Source: Monoplex corrugatus (lineage: Eukaryota; Mollusca; Gastropoda; Littorinimorpha; Ranellidae). Taken from it: DNA of 64,000 nucleotides. The notes beneath the pieces are model-generated. The model saw only the letters and a list, made by a program, of their open reading frames with translations, was not told the origin of the DNA and made no database searches. The stretch covers positions 7,846,632 through 7,910,631 of the forward strand of contig CM060312.1 in the NCBI GenBank assembly GCA_030674185.1. Reading direction: 5' to 3'. This document shows positions 11,830-24,659 of this stretch, in pieces; within the stretch, counting starts at the first letter, position 1; each line of letters opens with the position of its first letter. The position numbers were made by a program, and so were the translations under genes.

Positions 11830-12340
11830 ATGCCATCACGCATCACATAATGCTCTCCTTACTGGACTATCAGCGTTTTGTCTCCTGTGTGTTTGCAACA
11901 CATACAAAACATAGTTGCTCTCGTCTTGTCCTCAAAAAGAAAAAGTCTGATCCTATCAGTCCTCTCTTGTGCTCTCTTCACAGGTTGCCTTGTCTTAAAA
12001 AGAACTGAATATAAGCTGGATACCTTGTGTTAAAAGTCTATTTGCCAGTCTGCTCCATCATATCTTTTCGACAACCCTCAGGTCGCTAGATTTAAACTGT
12101 CAAGTGTTGGCCAGCGTTCTTTTGCTGTCTCAGACCATCAGCCTGGAACAGACTTCCACTCTGCCTTCACCTGACACCTACCCTTTCTGATTTTAAATCC
12201 AATTTAGAAACCCACCTCTTTTCCCAACAATGAATTCTACAACTACTTCTTTCCCTCAGTCTGTGTATTCAATATTGTAAGGTGGTATTTGTTGATTGTA
12301 TGCGAATGCCTGGTGTGGTATTATTATTATTATTAGGAGA
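11830..12340 (+). pseudogene. Relic 3' end of a CR1-like non-LTR reverse transcriptase
   Basis: Plus-strand frames, broken by stops and shifts, read HNALLTGLSA, KKSDPISPLLCSLHRLP, KRTEYKLDTLC and LNPI*KPTSFP-type remnants. They are recognisable as the conserved C-terminal region of CR1/L2-like reverse transcriptases, as in the intact copy at 47,626-48,903. It ends in a (TAT)n tail at 12,321-12,337. Confidence 0.75.
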
Positions 12341-12518
12341 AGTTTAATCAAACTGAAATAAAAGGTCAGACAGGTGCCAAACACTGAAGAAGGGCAAGTG
12401 TTCAGTTAACCCAAAGACAGCAAGGTGATGAACCAATCTGTCCAAATCTTGTTAGCTTGTGCACACAAACACATAAACACACATGAAAAAGGGGAATCAC
12501 TCTGCAGACTTAGCTGAC

Positions 12519-13463
12519 CCAGGCTGGTTGTCTGTCCTGTGCCATGTCCAGTTGATCCTGATGATGACAATCTCTGGCACCGTCCACCGGGGGTTTCCAC
12601 AGGGCCTGACTCTCCCTGAAAGAAGATTCTTCTGTTCCTCTTCAGCGCGAGATCTTGCTGGGGTGGATGTACCTGACAAATGCAGTCAGGGGGGCAGACA
12701 GGAGGTGGAAGACCTGGACCACTCTGTCCTGACTCCTCTATGCTGCCGAGTCTGGGGGAGGATCTGCAGCTGCTACGTAGGCTCCCTCTGTGGTATCGGA
12801 TGTCTACTCGTGGAGACTCCGGGTTGGTATGAGCATCAGCAGCCCATACATTTTCTGTAGTAGCTTCCAAAGATGGTGGCTCGGGTGTTCTTGCATGAGA
12901 AACTGGTGGTCCAGGTGTCCTAATGTTAGAGGTTGGCGGGACTGGAGGCTTAGCATTAGAGGCTGGAGTGGACGCTCTGGACAGCTGAGACAAAAGAGCT
13001 TCTGCTGAAGGTGTTCCATCAGTGCTGATGGACCTCTGGTGGCTACGGTAGTCATACAGACCACGACGATGACGTGATGAGGCTGATGCTGATTTAGGTC
13101 TTTTGCTGGATGATACAGTAAATGTCACTCTCCTGCTGGATACAGCTGACTTGGGTCTGTGACTGGTCTTGCCTGGTTTGACACGACCTGTGGTGTGAAC
13201 AGGACTCATGGCCTGGAAAGAAGCTGCAGAGTTTCTGCCTGAGAGTTCCATTCTATCTGATGGCATGACACTGTCCATGGACATGAAGTCTTCATCTACA
13301 AGCAGATCACTCTGCCGACTATCCAAAAGTCTCAGGTTGTCTCCCTTGAGCTGGTAGTCCCCCTTGACAGGGGAGTCTCTCGGGGCATAAGTGAACACGC
13401 TGCTGGCAGGACTGACTGTCCTTGTCAGGCCCATAAAGACTTCATCCATGCTTAGCTCCCATT
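12519..13463 (-). CDS. Exon P, about 945 nt, Ser/Pro/Arg-rich
   Basis: Acceptor GCATGTTGTAG is clear. The frame opens (E)WELSMDEVFMGLTRTVSPA and runs about 315 codons with repeated PKSA..S/RP motifs, a Pro-rich stretch (PPVPPTSNIRTPGPPVSHAR) and a Cys-containing CPPDCICQVHPP. Three GT donors occur near the end (12,519, 12,510, 12,501), all phase 1. I chose the first because its +4/+5 bases are AG. The exact 3' end is uncertain by up to about 20 nt. It is the largest exon seen and probably disordered, with many potential kinase sites. Confidence 0.8.
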
Positions 13464-13750
13464 CTACAACATGCACAAAGCCACACACCAAATACAACCA
13501 TGAACAAAAAAGGGCGACGCTTTCTTGATAAACCATAAGACTGGCCACTGAGCAATGCTATGCACTGTTAGCCTATTTTCAAACAATATGAACATTTTTA
13601 ACAAAACTTCACATGCATAAAAAAAAGGAAAGGATGTAGGTGTCAGAGACAGTGAACATACCATACACACACAAAAAGTGCAACAACTGCGATCACATTC
13701 ACGACATAACCAACCAAAGCAGGATAATTTTCAGCAGGAATTTCTAAACA

Positions 13751-13813
<63 letters not shown>

Positions 13814-13830
13814 ACACACACACCATACAC
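13751..13830. repeat. (CA)n microsatellite
   Basis: About 60 bp of uninterrupted CA then CA-rich sequence, lying 220 bp beyond the exon O donor. Confidence 0.97.
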
Positions 13831-14050
13831 ACATATGCACGTGCACACAAACACACACACCTCTTTCCCAAAGCCCTGACAACACTTATTCACTTAAAAT
13901 AACATGCAACACCAAAAAACGGCTGACAATGAGCATGCAAACAACATCAATGGACAGGGTTCACTAAACAAAGTCACTAAATAATTACCAAAACAAACAT
14001 ATATACAGAAAACGGTAAAGCCCCATAAGGGCTCAGAACAAGAGACTTAC

Positions 14051-14078
14051 CTTCCTCTGCCATAAGGTTTACATCCCC
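14051..14078 (-). CDS. Exon O, 28-nt microexon
   Basis: A run of T then CCAG precedes it and the donor is a near-perfect GTAAGTCTC. It encodes GDVNLMAEE plus one base, converting phase 0 (exon N) into phase 1 (exon P). That conversion is independently required, which makes this tiny exon convincing. It lies between a (CA)n array at 13,751 and a (TG)n array at 14,878. Confidence 0.78.
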
Positions 14079-14870
14079 CTGGAAAAAAACGGAACATCAC
14101 AAGGTATATTAAATGACATCTAAAACTTTGGATTTTCAACAAAAAAACAATTGCCATCCCTTGTACGATTTATCTAATATTTGGACTGGTAAAGGACAAG
14201 GAACTGCACTCACATGTCCAATCTTTGTTTTTCAACAGTGTAAATCGTTCATTGTTCAAGCATATTCAACGTTTTTTTCAAAAACAAATACTACTACCTC
14301 TTATGTAATCAAAGGTGAATCTTAACAAAATTAATCAAACTAAAAGCAGTTTACCTGCCAAAAAGGTGTATCTCAAAATGAACAAAGGAGACAGATACAC
14401 CATTCTGGATGAAAACTCTCTTTATGAAGGAACAGAAAATCCTTTCTCATGTTCAATGGTATTCACAGACACTTGTCTATGTTTAATCACACTGATAAAT
14501 ACTCAATTCGTTTAATACATTTCATGTTTATATTCATAACTATCCATCTGTTTTATATGTATCATATATTTAATATCATATTCATAAGTACCCATCAGTA
14601 CATAATCACATTTTAATTATATTCATAAATACTCCTCTGTTTACATACATCACATGCTTAATCATATTTATAAACATCTATTTTGTAAACATCATTTGTT
14701 TAATCATATTTATAAATACAAGTACTCATACCTTAACATACATCATATGTTTGATTATATTCATGATATCAATATCTGTCTGTTTACATACATCACATGT
14801 TTAATAATATCATCTGTTTACAGGGTTATGTGTGTGCCTAGGTGTGGTTATGTGTACGCATGCATGTGAA
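14079..14870. other. Intron, AT-rich with ATTCATAAATAC-type repeats
   Basis: From about 14,500 there are loose units of TTTAATCATATTTATAAA and ACATACATCACATG about 60 bp apart. No gene is seen. Confidence 0.55.
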
Positions 14871-14875
14871 TGTAT

Positions 14876-14877
<2 letters not shown>

Positions 14878-14969
<92 letters not shown>

Positions 14970-15090
14970 CAGACAGAGAGGGAGAAAGTGAGGGGTGGAC
15001 TGGACAGACAGACAGATGGATAGACGGACAGACAGACAGACGGACAGACAGACAGACAGACAAGACAAGACAGACAAAACAGAGACAAAC
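14878..15090. repeat. (TG)n plus (GACA)n microsatellite
   Basis: About 90 bp of TG followed by GACA/GACG tetranucleotide repeats to 15,090. Confidence 0.97.
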
Positions 15091-15342
15091 AAGAGATGAG
15101 CAGGACAGTTTTATACAGTGAAAAACACAAGTTTGTCAACTAGCTGATACATAACAATTTCCTAGATACACTGTTAAAAGTTATTTGGCTCATTTGAAAT
15201 GACAAAAACTGTTTCATGTCCTTGTGTGTGCTGTCACTCAGTTGATTCAAAAACTAAATCAATGTTACTAAACATCTGATCTCCCTGTATAATCGCTAAC
15301 CACAAATGCATCGTATCTACAGAGACAGTGAAATCAAGTCAG

Positions 15343-15343
15343 T

Positions 15344-15411
<68 letters not shown>

Positions 15412-15695
15412 TAGTAGTAGTAGTAGTAGTATGATGTATGATGATGATGATAACAAATTATAATAATAATATAACAACAGTAACAACAATAATAATGATG
15501 ATGATACTACTACTGCTATAACCACTATTACATTCAATAATAATAATAATGATGATAATAATAACAATAATAGTAACACATAATAACAATAACAACAACA
15601 ATAATAATAATAAATATGATGATGATGATAACAACAAAACAATCATCATCATCATCATAATGATGATGATGATAATAATAATAATAATAATATAA
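15343..15695. repeat. Compound trinucleotide block (TAG, TAA, GAT, AAC)
   Basis: About 75 bp of (TAG)n then mixed TAA/GAT/AAC trinucleotides. Open frames through it are artefacts. Confidence 0.97.
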
Positions 15696-15947
15696 TATTC
15701 ATTGTGAATCAGTGGGCCTCCAGCACCTAACAGCCACTCAGTAAACTGCAGAATGTTGATATTAAAAAAACACCCCATAAAAAAACAACAACAAATCACA
15801 CACACACACACACACAGAGTACATGCGAATATGCATGTATGAACAGACACACAACACAAACACTCAGACAGAATAAACACTGAATAATAAGCAATAGTAT
15901 TTCCAATGACACCCAAATGTCAATTTCAAATATACATATTCCACAAT

Positions 15948-16067
15948 TTAACCCTCTGACTCACTTACTTTATCTACAATGCAGAAAATAACCCTTTCAC
16001 TCCCTCACCTTAGCTATGAAGGCTGATAATGAAGCAAGAAAATAGGGTGATGGAATGTAATGGTTAA
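15948..16067. mobile_element. TTAA palindromic MITE, copy 4
   Basis: TTAA-CCCTCTGACTC at the left and diverged GGAATGTAATGG-TTAA at the right. The inner ACCCTTTCACTCCCTCACC arm is preserved. Confidence 0.6.
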
Positions 16068-16590
16068 CTGGTGGTAGAAAGGGAAAAAAGAAAGAATAGA
16101 AAGAGAGAAAGTAAGGAGACAGATATACAGGAAAAGGAAAAGCAACAACAACAACAGCAATCAAAAATAAAACTGGAGAGAGAGTGGAAAATCGAGATCA
16201 AAGTAAAACACAAATACACTATGAACAGAAGTTGGTGGTATCAGTGATTTTACTTTGATACGAATTACTAAAGCCAAAATATTATTTTAATCAAGGGAAG
16301 AATTTTTAAAAATGATTAGCTAAGTAAACAGATACCAAAATGTTTGGTAGTCTCCGGCGTTTTGTTCTTGGAGGAAAAATAAAGAAGAGGAACAGTAATA
16401 CAAACAAGATGGAAAACACAACACACATCACACACACACACTAATGGAACACACAGACACAGACACACAGACACACAAAAGAAGAAAAAGAAAAACAACA
16501 AATAAACATTACTACCTGTTCCCTCTCCCCCCTAAAAAATATTGTTAATATGCCTGGAGAAGCAATCTAATTGTGAGACTGATGATGAAC
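16068..16590. other. Intron, A-rich, no gene
   Basis: A-rich sequence with small CA and AAC runs. Nothing codes. Confidence 0.5.
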
Positions 16591-16599
16591 TCTTACTGT

Positions 16600-17780
16600 C
16601 AATCCACCAGACAAGTACATATACTGATCCTCAATGCCTGGTGTGGGTCTTCATGTGGGATACAAGACCAATCCTGGAGGTGCATGTTCTTCCACAGGAA
16701 CTGCATGGAAAGGTGTCCTGTGACCTTGGGTTCTGCTTCCACCAGTTCTCATTTGAATAGCAGTTATTTTGTGTTGTTCAAATGTGATTGCGCCCTGTGA
16801 ATAAAAATACTGTTTCCAGCTTACTCTGATCGCAGACACTGCGATGTCTTGCCAAGATGGTGGTGCTGATGCCCAGCTAATGAAATTGACCTTCTGTGTA
16901 TCCTTTATCACTTTAGTGGTCTTCCCTGGTCATGGTGTCTTGCTTCAGCTCTTCATGCTGGAGCATGTTTCGAATCTGTTGTCTTCCTCATGGACAATGT
17001 GTCCTGTCCAGCAAAGCTGACATTTCATGACTGACACTCTACACTTGGCAGGCCACACTTCCTCAAACTTAAAGGCTGGACGTGATGTCGCAGATCTTGC
17101 ACAGACATCTCTGATGGAACAGTCCAGCTGCTGAATGTGTTGTCAGTAAAGGTAGTCCAGGTATCACAGCATGGCACACAGGACTCGCGTCACAGCAATC
17201 TTTGTGGCAAGTCTGATGTCATGGTTTTGCTACAACCTCTTGATCAGTGAGCCTTGGAGATAAGCAGCAGCATCTCAGCATCAAGTGATCCATTGCTGCT
17301 CATTGTACAGCCTAAGTAGCTGAATTTGTCTACTGTACAGTCTTGATCTCTGGTTGTTGATGACAACTGCAGATAATGAAGTGCCAGAAGTCTGAGATGG
17401 GTGTTGGCTGAAACATACCTTCTGTTTTGCTGAGGCTGACTGTAAGGCCAAAGCATTAGCACAACCCAGCAAGTTGTCAGTGATGTGTCCGACATTCTTA
17501 TGTGAGTATGCAGCCAGCGTGCAGTCATCTGCGAAAAGAAATTTCTGCATGATGGATTTGAGCCCTTCGGTCTTGGCTTTGAGTCTCTGTAGGTTGAAGA
17601 ATTTTCTATTTCATGCAGAGCTGGAAGTACACCCCTCCCCCTGTCAAAGTTTCTGAATGCGTCAATCAGTACTGTTGCAAAGAGGATAGAGAAGAGTGTG
17701 GGCGTGAAACACATCCCTGTTTCACTCCATTCTGCACTGGGAAGAATTCAGATGCTTCCCCATTCTCATGCATCCTGGCC
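16600..17780 (-). pseudogene. Degenerate non-LTR reverse-transcriptase relic
   Basis: The minus strand around 17,550 reads QKFLFADDCTLAAYSH, the FADD catalytic motif of reverse transcriptase. KFSYLGCTMSSNGSLDAEM follows in another frame near 17,330. Towards 16,800 a late segment carries FEQHKITAIQMR, like the C-terminal end of such elements. Many stops and frameshifts are present and the element is old. No flanking duplication was found. Confidence 0.8.
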
Positions 17781-17839
17781 TTAGCAGGTGCTGCCTGACA
17801 AAACTGCTGAATAGACCTTTTTATGATGATTATATACAG

Positions 17840-18870
17840 TTTCTAATCACTGTTGTTGTTCTTATGGTAGGAAGTGATGGACAGGATGAGGAAGTGAAAT
17901 GGGTTAATTTCATCTTGTGTAACAATGAATGCACACAATGCACTACAAAGTGACTAAGTTTGGTAAAAAATCTGTTGATAATCAGCTGAAAGATTTCCAC
18001 ATGCTGGATCATAGTGACCCCAAAATTAGTCATGCCAGATGAAATTATGTATTTACAGTGTCTCTCTGGATTTGATCAGTACTTCAAGTTCTGTAAACAT
18101 TGACCCACACAGAGCATTAAATATCTGATAACACACTCGATGACACAAATACATATACATGCACACAGAGACTTTCTCCCGTCCATATTAAAAGCAATCT
18201 TCCCAAATACATGAGCGCACAAGACAAATGCAAACATAGTGGATGGATAACAATCATAAACAAACAAGAAAAATTAAAAAAGAAACAAAAAATCCAGCAT
18301 ATAACATAGGTTACATATAGGGAAACAGTGGGCATGCAATAGAGAAATAATGGCCGTAGCCTGGAAAAGACACAGACATACTAACATAACAACCACTACA
18401 CTTTATAACATGACCACTACACTTTATAACATGAAAAAGTGACAGAAAAGTATCAAACAAAAATTGAATAAAAAATGGGGTAATCCTCAATATTAACATA
18501 CAGCACAACAATGAATGTAACAATAGGTTATATTCCTATGACGATGAAGTTATAAACAGAGGTAAAATAAAACGAATGAAGAGAAAAGCAAAAACATGCA
18601 TACAATTTTGGCCAATTTATTAAAATACACAAGGCATCATATAGGAAGAGACAAGATTACACAGCAAAGCATCAGTAAGTCAGTATTTCAGGAAAGCAAG
18701 ACACATGGGGAATGCTGTAGTAAAAATGTGAAAATAAAAGGATTTCTTCAACACATGCAATAGAGTTGTAATTTAGCTGGGTTAGGATGCAGAAATATAT
18801 ATGTGTATCTTCTAGTCTTTCATACAAATCAGAAGTGATAGCAGATTTAAGATCAGGTAAAGTATCATTT
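17840..18870. other. Intron without recognisable feature
   Basis: AT-rich. A 25-bp duplication (CACTACACTTTATAACATGA near 18,390 and 18,415) is the only structure seen. Confidence 0.5.
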
Positions 18871-18884
18871 TAAGCTGATGGTTA

Positions 18885-19375
18885 CACATAACAAAAATGT
18901 TATTTAACATACACCACAGAAATTGATGTAGGAATGCGTTAAGGTGGTCTAAAATATACAACAACAGTTAGTTAACATACACCACAGAAGTTGATGTAGG
19001 AATGTGTAAAGCTGCCCCTAAAACACTGCAGCAAAAGTTAGTTCACATACACCACAGAAATTGAGGTAGAAATGGGTTAAGGTGGTCGTAAAACATTACA
19101 ACAACAGTTATTTAACATACAGCACAGAAGTTGAGGTAGAAAGGGGCTAAGCTTCTACTAAAACAGTATAAAAAAGTTAGTTCACATACACCACAGAAGT
19201 TGAGGTAGAAATGGGTTAAATTCTCCTAAAACATTATAAGTTCACATACACCACAGAAGTGGAGGTAGAAATGGGTTAAACTGGTCTTAAAATGATACAA
19301 CAGAAGTAAGTTCAAAATACACCACAGAAGTTAAGATAGAAATGAGTTAAACTGCTCCTAAAACACTGGTCTTCA
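18885..19375. repeat. About 60-70-bp tandem repeat, 7 units
   Basis: Units contain ACATACACCACAGAAGTTGA, then GGTAGAAATGGGTTAA and CTAAAACA. Confidence 0.88.
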
Positions 19376-19544
19376 AAAAACACCAGAAACGGAAGCAGGG
19401 TTAGAAAACAGCAAAGTCAGGGTGTTGTCACCAGACACCAGTCAGTAGAAGGCAAAAGCAGGGAGTAAACACACTGTGAAGGTGAAAAGCTTGGCACACA
19501 CTCCCTGACCACAAGCCAGAGAAAGGGCAGTGCTGGTCTGTTAC

Positions 19545-20057
19545 CTCCCGACTAGACACCCAGCTCATCTGAGACTTGGGTCGAGTCCCATCTTCTCCCT
19601 CCCCTATTCCCCAGGGACTGCCGGGGGGTCCAAACATGGCCGTGTCTGAAGTGGAGGCCACGGTTCTAGGACTGACTGTTCCTGCCCTCAAAGTTCCCTC
19701 ACTCGTGGAGTCTCGTGTCCCTCCCTGACTCTCCAGCTCCGCTGTTGGTGACATTCCCACCTCCGCTCCCGGTCTGTTCTGCAGAAACTCCATGGGATGC
19801 TTTCTGTCGGCTGACCTGGTGGAGTGGTAAGACTTGGAGGATGCTGGACGCTCTTCTGCATCTGGCAATGAGGGCAGTGCAGGAACTTCTGCTTTGACTC
19901 TTGTGTCCTTCTGGGGCTCAGGAACTGGTGTGAGAGCGGTTGGGGTAGGGGAGGTGCTGAGCACTTTAATGTCCACACTGATGGTGTCTGTTCTTCTGTC
20001 TTTGCCGCTGTCATCACTTTCTGTGGCAATGCTGAGGTTTGAGGTCTTATGGTCTTC
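19545..20057 (-). CDS. Exon N, 513 nt, Ser/Thr/Pro-rich
   Basis: Acceptor TCAAACCAACAG and donor GAG|GTAACAG, phase 0-0, 171 codons. The product starts EDHKTSNLSIATESDDSGKD and ends PKSQMSWVSSRE. Between them it is rich in Ser, Thr, Pro and Glu with no recognised domain, and probably disordered. Its GC content is well above the adjoining introns. Plus-strand open frames over the same bases are shadows. Confidence 0.87.
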
Positions 20058-20885
20058 CTGTTGGTTTGAAGGCAATTATCATCACTGCTTTTTGCTTTCA
20101 GGCTGAGGAGATTTCTATGCTGAGGAGAAGTCATGATGGAAAAACTTGTTGTGTCTTGTTTTGTTATATCAAATACATGTCCTACTTCTCTTTTGTGTTT
20201 TTTCTGGTTCGTTCTTTCCATAGCAACAAAACAAACTGTCTTGTTAAAGTGGATTTTCCGTGTGAAATAAAATGGACTACAGTCAATGAGGAGATGTCAG
20301 CACAGTGCACCCCCACCCACGTTATTTTTTCTATATTTTTGTTCATTTTCTTGTTTACATGCTTCCATTCAATTTGGCCAATAGAAACTCTTTTGCTGTC
20401 GCGAGTTCCTTTACATATCCTGTGTGCATACTACATACACAATTCTGGTTTATCATCTCATCCAAAAAGAATAATAAGTCATAACAATAACATCAGAAGG
20501 TTTGTTTCGTCAACTCTTTCTGTTTTTGTTTCACAAATACAAAATGAAATAAATGATAAAATCATTAACAGGGGGAATACAGCCATCACTATGCTACCAC
20601 TATGAACTACACTTACACAGAGGTGTTGTTTTTTTCCCAAGGATTATTTTCTCAAATGTGTGTGTGCACGATCTATGGCCCACATCAAGCAGACAGAATG
20701 TTGCTGTTTAATCTACATCTCCAGTGACGGTGCATGCAGGGTGTTTTCATATTTGCTTAAGTCACCAAATACTGATGTGGCTAACAAGACCTTAATGTAT
20801 ATGATGCTCTGCATGCATACATATGAACACAAAAGCAGCTCAGACGCTAGCTGGTCTGCACACATATGTTATCCTTTAAAGAAAA
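20058..20885. other. Intron without recognisable feature
   Basis: T-rich intron upstream of exon N. The long plus-strand open frame here overlaps the antisense of exon N and then runs into intron. I see no gene. Confidence 0.5.
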
Positions 20886-20887
20886 CT

Positions 20888-21090
20888 CAAACTTTCCAGT
20901 ATGTCATCTGAACCACTGTCTACCATGTCTGTATCACACAGATGGTAACATCTATCTGAACCACTGTCTATCGTGTCTGTATTACACAGACGGTAAGTTC
21001 TATCTAACCAGTCGTCTACCATGCTATAAACATATGCAGACAGTAAAGTGTATATGGATCACATGTCTATCATATAGGTCTTATGCAGAC
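20888..21090. repeat. About 50-bp degenerate repeat, 4 units
   Basis: Units have CTGAACCACTGTCTA, CATGTCTGTAT, ACAGATGGTAA with drift toward the right. Confidence 0.75.
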
Positions 21091-21099
21091 GGTTAAATC

Positions 21100-22180
21100 C
21101 CCTGACCTTCTGACTGACAGTTAACACTAACTGAAAGTTCAAAAACTGTCCCATCAGTGCTCAAAAAGTAGACTCTCAAGTCAAGGTCATTCTAACTTCA
21201 AGATGGCAAATAAGTCAATGCAAAGGACAGACCTACATATCTTTTAAGTAGAATTTCTGTTCCCCTCTTCCTAAGGCTTCAGACAGATTACAGACCCCTG
21301 TACTCAGTAAACACTGCATCCAATCCTCCTCTATACTTTGTTGTACAAGAATACTACTGCCATGCATCCAGGACAGAGTTGAAAACAAGAGTTCAAATCA
21401 ACTATGCAACATCCACAGTACATGTCATCTTCATGCACAGTCAAAGAGGATAATCATCTTCATGCAACACCCAATAACATAGATATCAACTTTATAGAAA
21501 ACACATTAAAAACCCAAAATCTGAACCCATGCTTGGGGATCACAACCATGCAATTCAAATTTTCAGTTTCATGCAAATGTGATAATTTCATCAATTTGTG
21601 ATGCAACATAGGAAAACCTGGCTGAAGTTCATGAATCAACATGCAAGAAACAGAAATAATTGATCTATTGAGTACGGAAATAATAAACTTACACATTTAT
21701 AAAAATAACAAAACCTTTTATTTGTTTTTTAAGCAGGTTTTAGGCATAAAACTTTGGGAAAGTGAAAATTTTATTTAAAGATTCAAAATGCGGAAAAAAT
21801 CACAGCTGTCTTCATTTCAACAAGATCCAGTTATTTTTAGCCATTACACAGCTATGATAGGCTGGCTGCAACTTAACGGGTTTGCCCATTCTGCATCACA
21901 TGACATGCAACAACCTCAAGTCATGCATAGTTCAAGGGGATTCAAATTTACGAAAAGTGTGGAGTATTCATGCAAAAATGTAAAACAGACACCATCATTA
22001 TCATATCCTGCACACTCTTGATGTTACATGTGCATTAAAATATGTTTTTTTCATTTGCACACCAATGGATCTGCACTTTTTTGTATTAACATTACAAATG
22101 ACATACATACGCACCCACACATGCACACACACACAGCCATATACACAAATGCACATATACAGACACCCCCCCCCCCCCTA
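21100..22180. other. Intron without recognisable feature
   Basis: AT-rich, with a short CA-rich stretch and poly(C) near 22,165-22,178. Confidence 0.5.
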
Positions 22181-22236
22181 TATACCAAACAGTGCCCAAT
22201 ACACATTCACCCTTGCCCATGACTTTAGTGACCTAC

Positions 22237-22395
22237 CTCTCCAGAAGCCTTCAACTTGCCGGCTTTGTCCGTCATGGTGGATCCCTCTCTCAGTGCTTGT
22301 GTCCCTTCCTGCGCTCGTGCTGAACGAGCGCCTCGCTTGGGAAGTTTACGCTGGCTGACCGATTTCTTCTTGACTGGACTTCTCTTGGATTTCTC
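22237..22395 (-). CDS. Exon M, 159 nt
   Basis: Acceptor ATCTTATGTCAG and donor GAG|GTAGGTCAC, phase 0-0. It encodes a strongly basic start (EKSKRSPVKKKSVSQRKLPK), then RGARSARAQEG and a neutral tail ending SGE. Basic composition suggests nucleic-acid, tubulin or nuclear-import binding, but no named domain is seen. Confidence 0.85.
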
Positions 22396-22744
22396 CTGAC
22401 ATAAGATGACAATATGAAATATGTGTTCCTTCAAGTCTTTTTTCATATTATCTGGAGAGAGGTATGTGTCTGTATATCTGTGTGTCCGTATGTATGTCTG
22501 TGTCTGTGACAAAAGCAAGATTTTTTTTTCAGTTAACTTTTTGAGGAACCTTTATCAATTTTGAGTCATGCTACACATGGGACATCAGTGTAGCTTCACA
22601 CCCAAAGGACGAGCACCCTGATAACCACCCAACGAGACAGGGTATCAGTCATCCCATAAGGCCGATGCTCTGAGATTTCTTTTAAACGTAACCTTGAATA
22701 CAGGAACCAGAAAAACAGAAAACAGAATAAAAACACCTATTTAA

Positions 22745-23015
22745 TTTAAACAAAACAATACTGGCGCAAATTTTCGGCCAACTGGCCTTTGTCAAACCAT
22801 GCACAAAAGATGGTGTTACTGTGCACAAATGTTTCCATAAGCACCAACATCACAAAATACACAATTTAGGGGAAAAAAAGAAGACATCCCTGGTGTATCA
22901 CTGAACAGGAGAAAATGATTGATAAGAAATCATCAACTGATAAAAAACCAGTAAGTATTAGTGAGCTGGAGTAACTGGGAAGTTGGCCGAAAATTTCCAC
23001 AAGTCTTGTTTTGTT
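22745..23015. mobile_element. Inverted-repeat element, possible Penelope-like terminus
   Basis: AAATTTTCGGCCAACT at 22,768-22,783 recurs as its exact reverse complement at 22,981-22,996. Outward both sides continue into AACAAAACAA-like sequence, giving arms of about 35 bp. The motif TTTTCGGCCAACTGGCCTTTG resembles the conserved terminal sequence of Penelope-like elements (inference). No reverse transcriptase or GIY-YIG frame remains. Confidence 0.5.
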
Positions 23016-23885
23016 GTAATAAATAGGCCTTCTGAATCTACATTGCTTTTTTCTGGTTTCTATTCCATGAACACAGGCGGTCATTTTGCCTTGGATTTCT
23101 TAAATACAGACTTTAGAAACAGACAGGCAATGTGTTACAATGACTTAAAAGAGAAATTTAATGAGAGCAGACATATGTCTGAAGAAGTCAGTCATGCCAT
23201 AAGGTATTTCTGTCACAATATAACATACATCGCATGCTTAAATCATTTCAAGTATAACATATACTAAAAGCCAAAAATCCACTGTGGGAAATACAAATAC
23301 ACCACACTACACTATTTTGCTACACTACAAATGTGAAAAAGCTACTCCAATAAGAAATGAGAAAAAACTGAAAGAAAAAAGAAAGAAAAGAAAATCAAAC
23401 AAGTTCTTAATGAAAAACACCTTTTTTTTAAATCAAAAAACAAGTTTTGGTCTTCAGTCACACTTTTAATTGTGACTGCCTTTTACACAAAAAATACCCC
23501 CAAAAAACAAAAACAAAAAACAAACCACATTATAACATTAGACAATACAAATCAAAAGGAAACATGTTGTGACACCAAGCACTGGCCTGATAAAATCTTA
23601 ATCTGCACAATCATTATTATCATTACTATTATTATTATTACAATTACCATTATAACTGTTGTTCTTTGTTATTAATATCATCATCATTACCATAAGCCCA
23701 GCCGATTGCACAGAAACATGTTAGGGCTTTAACCATCTCAGAACATACACAACATCTCAATGACCCTGGGGGAGAAAAGCATTTAGAGCAAAAATGTAAA
23801 CAGCTCCGACTGAGTCTTTTTCTCTTCCTCACCCTTCCCTCCTTCCCTCATTTATGTTTCCTCCTCCACCCTGCACCTTCTGGAA
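23016..23885. other. Intron, A-rich, no gene
   Basis: A-rich with a small ATT/ATC block near 23,610-23,660. Confidence 0.5.
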
Positions 23886-23887
23886 AA

Positions 23888-23965
23888 CCAACCAACCAAC
23901 CAATCAACCAACCAACCAACCAACCAAGCAAGCAAGCAACCTACCAACCAACCAACCAACCAAAA
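23888..23965. repeat. (CCAA)n tetranucleotide
   Basis: AACCAACCAACC repeats with AAGC variants. Confidence 0.95.
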
Positions 23966-24310
23966 TAATGAATACCTCTTACTGAATAACCAATTGACAA
24001 AGCAACCAACCACAAACATGAAAGAAATTCCATCCTTAAAAGTGGAAACAATGGTTGCATTTAGACAAACAAATTAAATTCATAATTAAATAAACAGACC
24101 AACAACAACAACAAAATCTCAATTCAGAAGAAACACAATCTGAACAAACCAACAAACAAGATGATCGCAAGGCAGACCTAACCTACAACTACACAACTCT
24201 ATTCAGCAGTAAAATCACCAGTGTAAGAAAATAACTGAAAATACTAACTTGCAAAAATATAAGCCATCATAAGAAAAAAGTTGTAAAATGAATGTTTATT
24301 TCTTTTATTC

Positions 24311-24657
<347 letters not shown>

Positions 24658-24659
24658 AC

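Noticed and set aside
12406..12518. Exon P reading through to the TAA at 12,406 as the terminal exon
   Set aside because: Possible, but the read-through sequence is compositionally unlike the exon, and phase-matched exons Q and R follow.
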